Positions 13,451 through 17,005 of a DNA stretch of 17,005 nucleotides are shown here, piece by piece. The stretch comes from Candidatus Gastranaerophilales bacterium HUM_12 (GTDB lineage: Bacteria > Cyanobacteriota > Vampirovibrionia > Gastranaerophilales > Gastranaerophilaceae). The stretch spans positions 257 to 17,261 of the forward strand of contig DABJ01000039.1 in NCBI GenBank assembly GCA_002102825.1, read 5' to 3'. Position 1 is the stretch's first letter. Each line of letters begins with the position of its first letter. The notes beneath the pieces were generated by a model that was not told where the DNA came from, ran no database searches, and saw only the letters and a list, made by a program, of their open reading frames with translations. The position numbers and the translations under genes were made by a program.

Positions 13451-14809
13451 ATGTTTAGAAAAGTATTAATAGCAAATAGAGGCGAAATTGCAGTTAGAAT
13501 TATCAGAGCTTGTCGTGAGTTGGGCATTCCTACTGTTGCAATTTATTCTCAGGCAGATGCAAATTCTTTGCACGTGAGATTGGCAACAGAAGCTTATTGT
13601 ATTGGACCTGCAAAAAGTGCGGATAGTTATTTGAGCATTCCTGCAATTATGTCTGCTGCAATGGTATCTGGTGCTGATGCTATTCACCCAGGGTATGGGT
13701 TTATGTCTGAAAGAGCTGATTTTGCGGAAATTTGCGAAAAACAAGGTATAAAATTCATCGGACCTACCGCAGAAGCTATGAGAAAAATGGGAGATAAAGC
13801 TACTGCTCGTAAAACAATGATTGAAAACGATGTTCCTGTTACTCCTGGGACAGGAATTGTTAAAACTGTTGAAGAAGTTCAAGACTTTGCAAATGAAGTT
13901 GGCTACCCAATTATTTTGAAAGCAACTGCAGGTGGTGGCGGTAAAGGTATGAGAATTTGCCGAAGTGATGAAGAAGTTGAATTGAATATGGAACTTTGTC
14001 AATCAGAAGCTAAAAACTTCTTTGGCAACCCTGATGTTTATGCTGAAAAATATTTGGAAAACCCAAGACACATTGAAGTTCAAATTTTAGGTGACAGTTT
14101 CGGGAATGTTGTTCACTTAGGTGAAAGAGATTGTTCTATTCAAAGAAGACATCAAAAGTTGTTGGAAGAAGCTCCTTCTCCTGCAATCAATGAAGAAACC
14201 CGAAAACAAATGGGTGCAGCTGCCGTTCGTGCTGCTAAAGCAATCAATTATGAGGGGGCAGGAACTTGCGAATTCTTACTTGACCATGACGGTAAATGGT
14301 ATTTCATGGAAATGAACACAAGAATCCAAGTTGAACACTGTGTTACAGAAATGATTTCAAGTGTTGATTTGGTAAGAGAACAAATTCTTGTAGCTGCAGG
14401 TGAAAAATTAAGCTATACTCAAAATGATATTCACTTAAAAGGACATGCAATTGAATGTAGAATTAATGCAGAAAACCCAAGAAAAGGTTTTATGCCAAAT
14501 CCGGGAACTATTTCTGGCTACTTAGCCCCTGGAGGTTTTGGTGTAAGAGTAGATTCTCACGTTTACCAAGATTACACAATTCCTCCATACTATGATTCAA
14601 TGATTGGTAAATTGATTTGTTGGGGTAGAACTCGTAACGAAGCAAGACGTAGAATGTATAGAGCTTTGAAAGAATATGTTGTTACAGGTGTTGAAACAAC
14701 AATTCCATTCCACCAAGCAATCATTGAAGATGAAGTTTTCATGAGCGGTAAATTTAATACAGGATTTATTGAAGATTTCTACAAACGTAAAGGTTTGAGC
14801 GAGGAATAA
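13451..14809 (+). CDS. accC: Biotin carboxylase subunit of acetyl-CoA carboxylase
   Basis: A 452-residue ATP-grasp enzyme that carboxylates biotin on AccB using ATP and bicarbonate, the first half-reaction of acetyl-CoA carboxylase. MFRKVLIANRGEIAVRIIRA is the typical start of the N-terminal biotin carboxylase domain. The glycine-rich ATP loop GGGGKGMRI is at about 160-168, and the active-site MEMNTRIQVEHCVTE at about 285-299 carries the metal-binding Glu/Asn and catalytic Arg. The C-terminal domain is complete. The ATG at 13451 is preferred over an in-frame TTG at 13430, which would fall in the T-run of the upstream hairpin. No accA/accD carboxyltransferase genes are nearby. A terminator follows. 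Confidence 0.97.
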   Translation: MFRKVLIANRGEIAVRIIRACRELGIPTVAIYSQADANSLHVRLATEAYCIGPAKSADSYLSIPAIMSAAMVSGADAIHPGYGFMSERADFAEICEKQGIKFIGPTAEAMRKMGDKATARKTMIENDVPVTPGTGIVKTVEEVQDFANEVGYPIILKATAGGGGKGMRICRSDEEVELNMELCQSEAKNFFGNPDVYAEKYLENPRHIEVQILGDSFGNVVHLGERDCSIQRRHQKLLEEAPSPAINEETRKQMGAAAVRAAKAINYEGAGTCEFLLDHDGKWYFMEMNTRIQVEHCVTEMISSVDLVREQILVAAGEKLSYTQNDIHLKGHAIECRINAENPRKGFMPNPGTISGYLAPGGFGVRVDSHVYQDYTIPPYYDSMIGKLICWGRTRNEARRRMYRALKEYVVTGVETTIPFHQAIIEDEVFMSGKFNTGFIEDFYKRKGLSEE

Positions 14810-14838
14810 GGCGCAAAATTAATAATATAAATGGTAGT

Positions 14839-14873
14839 AAAAAGAAACTGACAAATAATGCCAGTTTCTTTTT
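14839..14873 (+). terminator. Intrinsic terminator of accC
   Basis: AAAAAGAAACTG (14839-14850) and CAGTTTCTTTTT (14862-14873) form a 12-bp stem with an 11-nt loop, and the T-rich arm serves as the tail. It begins 29 nt after the accC stop. Confidence 0.8.
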
Positions 14874-14878
14874 CTTCA

Positions 14879-14941
14879 TTAGAAGATTGTGAAATAAAGA
14901 ATAAAATTGTTAATAATAAAATTTTTTATTTATTCTTCTAA
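14879..14941. repeat. Nested AT-rich inverted repeats between accC and folC
   Basis: TTAGAAGA (14879-14886) pairs with TCTTCTAA (14934-14941), and inside it AGAATAAA (14898-14905) pairs with TTTATTCT (14929-14936). The right-hand arms overlap, so only one pairing can form at a time. The sequence is very AT-rich, so chance is possible. Nothing else is recognisable here. Confidence 0.3.
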
Positions 14942-14984
14942 CATATACTAATAAATAACGGCAGATTTGTAAATGTTTTTGTTC

Positions 14985-14990
14985 TATAAT
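14985..14990 (+). promoter_or_regulatory. -10 box ahead of folC
   Basis: A perfect TATAAT; the predicted start at about 14997 would give a leader of about 60 nt containing a hairpin. No good -35 is seen at 16-18 nt. Confidence 0.35.
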
Positions 14991-15014
14991 TCATGTAGTG
15001 TAAAAATCAAAATA

Positions 15015-15044
15015 ATGTAGGTTGGCATTGCTGTGCCGATACAT
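15015..15044 (+). repeat. REP-like hairpin in the folC leader
   Basis: ATGTA (15015-15019), a two-base GG bulge and TTGGCA (15022-15027) pair with TGCCGA (15034-15039) and TACAT (15040-15044) around the loop TTGCTG, with one G-U pair. The GC content is well above the surroundings, and a GTAG tetranucleotide (15017-15020) sits at the foot of the inner stem, as in REP elements mobilised by RAYT transposases. It ends 15 nt before the folC ATG. It could equally be a folded 5' leader. Confidence 0.4.
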
Positions 15045-15059
15045 AGTTTGAGGTATAAA

Positions 15060-16235
15060 ATGACAAAAACATATAATGATGCGGTAAAATTGTTAACATC
15101 TGTTGGTAAATTTCATATTTCTTTGGGTTTAGATAGAATGTTCAAAATTATGGATTTGCTTGGTAATCCGCAAGATAAATTGAACTGTATTCATGTCGCA
15201 GGTACGAATGGTAAAGGTTCTGTTTGCGCAATTTTATCTTCTATTTTAACTTGTGCTGGGCAAAAAGTTGGACTTTATACTTCTCCTCATATTTTCAAAT
15301 ATACAGAACGAATTCAAATATGCGGAAACCCTATTACAGATGACGATTTTGTAAAATATGTTTTTGAAATTTCTGATTTGGCTGATAAAAATAACATTGA
15401 TTTGACCGAATTTGAAATTTTAACTGCTGTAATGTTCAAATATTTTTATGATAATGATGTTGATGTTGTTGTTCTTGAAACTGGTTTGGGTGGGAGATTT
15501 GATGCAACAAATATTATTAAAAGAAATCTTTGCTCAATTATTACGCATGTTGATTTCGACCACACTGAAAGGCTTGGAAATACGATTGATGAAATTGCAT
15601 CAGAAAAAGCCGGAATTATCAAGCCGAATTGCCCTTGTATTGTATTTGAGGGAAGAGAAGTTTATCGAGATGTTACAGACGAACTAGGTTCTCTTTTGCT
15701 TATGGTTGCCCCTTTTGCTCCAACAACTGAGTTGGCATTGAAAGGTTCTTATCAACAAGAAAATTTGTCGCTTGCTCTTGCAGCTATTGAAGAAGTTTTC
15801 CCAGAAGTTCCACAAGCTGTAATTGATGAGGGGTTAAGCCGAGTTAAGCACCCTTGCAGATTTCAATATATAGAAGATAAAAATTTGATAATTGATGGTG
15901 CGCATAATCCAAATGGGATAAATTCTCTAAGTCAAAGTTTAGATATGTATTATCCAAATACAAATCGTAGATTTATTTTTGGGTGTTTGAAAAATAAAGA
16001 TTATACAAAAATGGTTCAAAGTTTGTTTATGCAAGGAGATGAAATCTATTTTTATCATTTTAAGCATCAAAATTCATGTCCCGTTCAGGAATTGCAAAAG
16101 GTTTGTCCATTTGAATCAAAAGAACTAACTCCGAACACTCAAATTGATTTTAATGATGGACATTTGAATATTATTTGCGGTTCTTTTTATATGATATCAG
16201 AACTTGCGCAACGTTTTGATATTAATATATTTTAA
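15060..16235 (+). CDS. folC: Dihydrofolate/folylpolyglutamate synthase
   Basis: A 391-residue Mur-ligase-type enzyme that adds glutamate to dihydropteroate and to folates, using ATP. The P-loop VAGTNGKGS covers about 46-54. LETGLGGRFDATN (about 140-152) gives the magnesium-binding glutamate, and ITHVDFDHTERLG the Mur-family histidine/aspartate region. IIDGAHNPNG (about 277-286) begins the C-terminal domain. It is slightly shorter than the usual 410-430 residues, mainly in the loops before the C-terminal domain. The ATG at 15060 is chosen because GAGG (15050-15053) lies 6 nt upstream; an earlier ATG at 15033 falls in the leader hairpin. No other folate gene is adjacent. Whether it has both activities cannot be told from sequence. 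Confidence 0.94.
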   Translation: MTKTYNDAVKLLTSVGKFHISLGLDRMFKIMDLLGNPQDKLNCIHVAGTNGKGSVCAILSSILTCAGQKVGLYTSPHIFKYTERIQICGNPITDDDFVKYVFEISDLADKNNIDLTEFEILTAVMFKYFYDNDVDVVVLETGLGGRFDATNIIKRNLCSIITHVDFDHTERLGNTIDEIASEKAGIIKPNCPCIVFEGREVYRDVTDELGSLLLMVAPFAPTTELALKGSYQQENLSLALAAIEEVFPEVPQAVIDEGLSRVKHPCRFQYIEDKNLIIDGAHNPNGINSLSQSLDMYYPNTNRRFIFGCLKNKDYTKMVQSLFMQGDEIYFYHFKHQNSCPVQELQKVCPFESKELTPNTQIDFNDGHLNIICGSFYMISELAQRFDINIF

Positions 16236-16243
16236 CTTATTGC

Positions 16244-16272
16244 TTGCAAATATTCATTTTGCATAATATAAT
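16244..16272 (+). promoter_or_regulatory. rpmI-rplT promoter
   Basis: TTGCAA (16244-16249), exactly 17 nt, TATAAT (16267-16272). It begins 8 nt after the folC stop and predicts a start at about 16279, so the ribosomal protein genes have an independent, strong promoter and a leader of about 70 nt. Confidence 0.7.
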
Positions 16273-16279
16273 GTACTCA

Positions 16280-16317
16280 GCCGAAAGTTATGGGCTTTGG
16301 TATGCCTATAATTTTTT
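16280..16317 (+). promoter_or_regulatory. Attenuator-like leader of rpmI-rplT
   Basis: Two mutually exclusive hairpins lie at the very 5' end of the predicted transcript. The terminator form pairs TTATGGGC (16288-16295) with GCCTATAA (16304-16311), 8 bp with one G-U, and runs straight into TTTTTT (16312-16317). The alternative pairs GCC (16280-16282) and AAAG (16284-16287) with CTTT (16295-16298) and GGT (16299-16301), trapping TTATGGG in its loop. In Bacillus, L20 represses this operon by leader termination; the same kind of control here is an inference, and I cannot confirm an L20 binding site. Confidence 0.55.
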
Positions 16318-16348
16318 AGTTACTACTTTAAAACAAAAGGAGAAGAAA

Positions 16349-16558
16349 ATGCCAAAAATGAAAACACACAGAGCAGCTGCTAAACGTTACAAAGTAACTG
16401 CAACTGGAAAAATTATGAAAAGACAAGCAGGCATAGGCCACTTGCTCCAACACAAATCAGCATCTAGAAAACGTAGAATTTTCAAGATGGTGGGTGTTTC
16501 TGAGTCACATGTAGCATTGGTATCTAAAGAGTTACCATACAAGAAGTATTCAAGATAG
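16349..16558 (+). CDS. rpmI: 50S ribosomal protein L35
   Basis: A 69-residue, strongly basic protein that matches L35 along its whole length: MPKMKTHRAAAKRYKVTATGKI at the start, the HLLQHKSASRKRR centre, and an ending LPYKKYSR. The ATG at 16349 has AGGAG 6 nt upstream; an open frame extends further 5' but covers the promoter and leader. rplT follows after 13 nt with its ribosome binding site overlapping the rpmI stop, so they are co-transcribed. The usual first gene of this operon, infC (IF3), is absent here. Confidence 0.97.
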   Translation: MPKMKTHRAAAKRYKVTATGKIMKRQAGIGHLLQHKSASRKRRIFKMVGVSESHVALVSKELPYKKYSR

Positions 16559-16571
16559 GAGCGAATAAAAA

Positions 16572-16916
16572 ATGAGAATTAAACGTGGTAATGCTGGTGT
16601 TAAAAGACACAAAAAAATATTAAAACTTGCTAAAGGCTTTATTGGTGCTAGAAGCAGAATCTTCAAAGTTGCTAATATCGCAGTTATGAAAGCTTTAAAA
16701 TATGCTTACAGAGATAGACGTACTACAAAACGTAATATGAGAAGATTATGGATTGTAAGAATCAACGCAGCTGTTAGATCTCGTGGCATGAGCTATTCAA
16801 GATTCGTTAATGCTTGTAAAAAAGCTAACGTAGTTGTAAATAGAAAAATGTTAGCTGATTTAGCGGTAAAAGATCCTGAAGCATTTAATGTACTTTTCGA
16901 AACTATTTCAAAATAG
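16572..16916 (+). CDS. rplT: 50S ribosomal protein L20
   Basis: A 114-residue basic protein matching L20, an early 23S rRNA-binding assembly protein. A long positively charged N-terminal helix (MRIKRGNAGVKRHKKILKLA, then GFIGARSRIFKVA) is followed by the globular RNA-binding domain (RDRRTTKRNMRRLWIVRINAA...YSRFVNACKKA..VVNRKMLADLA). AGGAG (16557-16561) overlaps the rpmI stop. L20 is the known autorepressor of this operon in both E. coli and Bacillus. A strong terminator ends the unit. Confidence 0.97.
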   Translation: MRIKRGNAGVKRHKKILKLAKGFIGARSRIFKVANIAVMKALKYAYRDRRTTKRNMRRLWIVRINAAVRSRGMSYSRFVNACKKANVVVNRKMLADLAVKDPEAFNVLFETISK

Positions 16917-16935
16917 TTAAAAGTGTTTCAAAGTT

Positions 16936-16975
16936 AAAAAGAGTTGGTTTAGAGAAATCTGAACCAGCTCTTTTT
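16936..16975 (+). terminator. Intrinsic terminator of rpmI-rplT
   Basis: AAAAAGAGTTGGTTTAGA (16936-16953) pairs with TCTGAACCAGCTCTTTTT (16958-16975), 18 bp with two G-U pairs, capped by a GAAA tetraloop and ending in TTTTT. It lies 19 nt after the rplT stop. Confidence 0.93.
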
Positions 16976-17005
16976 CATGTCACGTTTGCGTTAAAAGTGG
17001 CGATT

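Noticed and set aside
13466..14002. A 178-codon open frame on the minus strand inside accC
   Set aside because: It is antisense to the conserved N-terminal half of biotin carboxylase. Its Cys/Asn/Ser/Phe-rich translation is what the complement of an A-rich gene gives, and it has no ribosome binding site.
15000..15059. Folate (THF) riboswitch ahead of folC
   Set aside because: There is only one short hairpin, and I cannot find the conserved multi-stem core of a THF riboswitch.
1..17005. CRISPR array, tRNA, rRNA, insertion sequence, phage or defence genes
   Set aside because: No regular repeat-spacer pattern, tRNA-like cloverleaf, transposase or nuclease/defence motif was found. MutS2 and the small HTH proteins have ordinary explanations.

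Overview
This is an AT-rich bacterial chromosomal window made mostly of housekeeping genes. The best clue to its origin is the prepilin-like protein at 11471-12199. It combines an FTLSEVLITLGIIGVVSAM-type N-terminus, a late 'DANGDRGPN..GKD' loop and a C-terminal 'C..LVKANGWKIPDE.W' ending. I associate this combination with gut Vampirovibrionia (Melainabacteria, order Gastranaerophilales). Low GC, A-purine-rich coding and the efp-accB-accC cluster fit that reading. The assignment is an inference from family knowledge, not a database result.

Layout. On the minus strand at the left edge, hemW (heme chaperone/radical SAM) is followed by a marR-type repressor and an EmrB-like MFS drug exporter that runs off the window. 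Divergent from hemW is mutS2, which converges on a FadD-like AMP-dependent acyl-CoA (or acyl-ACP) synthetase; the two stop codons overlap. Next comes an 84-residue orphan gene with its own promoter and terminator, then a divergent, enlarged GH77 4-alpha-glucanotransferase. A small XRE-type regulator follows, with a 27-bp palindromic operator and a gene-poor, hairpin-rich stretch. After it come purB, a second small XRE regulator (convergent with purB), the prepilin gene, then efp-accB-accC (translation of polyproline; entry to fatty acid synthesis), folC, and the ribosomal protein operon rpmI-rplT with a strong terminator.

How the parts fit. No single pathway unites the window. accB/accC (malonyl-CoA supply) and the acyl-CoA synthetase both serve fatty acid metabolism. 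purB and folC serve purine and one-carbon metabolism. mutS2, efp, rpmI and rplT serve the ribosome and its rescue. marR plus the exporter form a typical self-regulated drug-response unit.

No new multi-gene system is visible. The most interesting content is regulatory: (i) a two-state attenuator-like leader ahead of rpmI-rplT; (ii) four genes whose -10 box lies 6-7 nt from the ATG with no Shine-Dalgarno, suggesting leaderless mRNAs, including a hemW/mutS2 divergent promoter sharing one palindromic TTGCAA; (iii) two abutting 16-bp palindromes inside a larger inverted repeat at marR; (iv) an XRE operator whose plus-strand promoter points into about 200 nt of structured, GC-richer, gene-poor sequence; and (v) a strong hairpin with a T-run between accB and accC.
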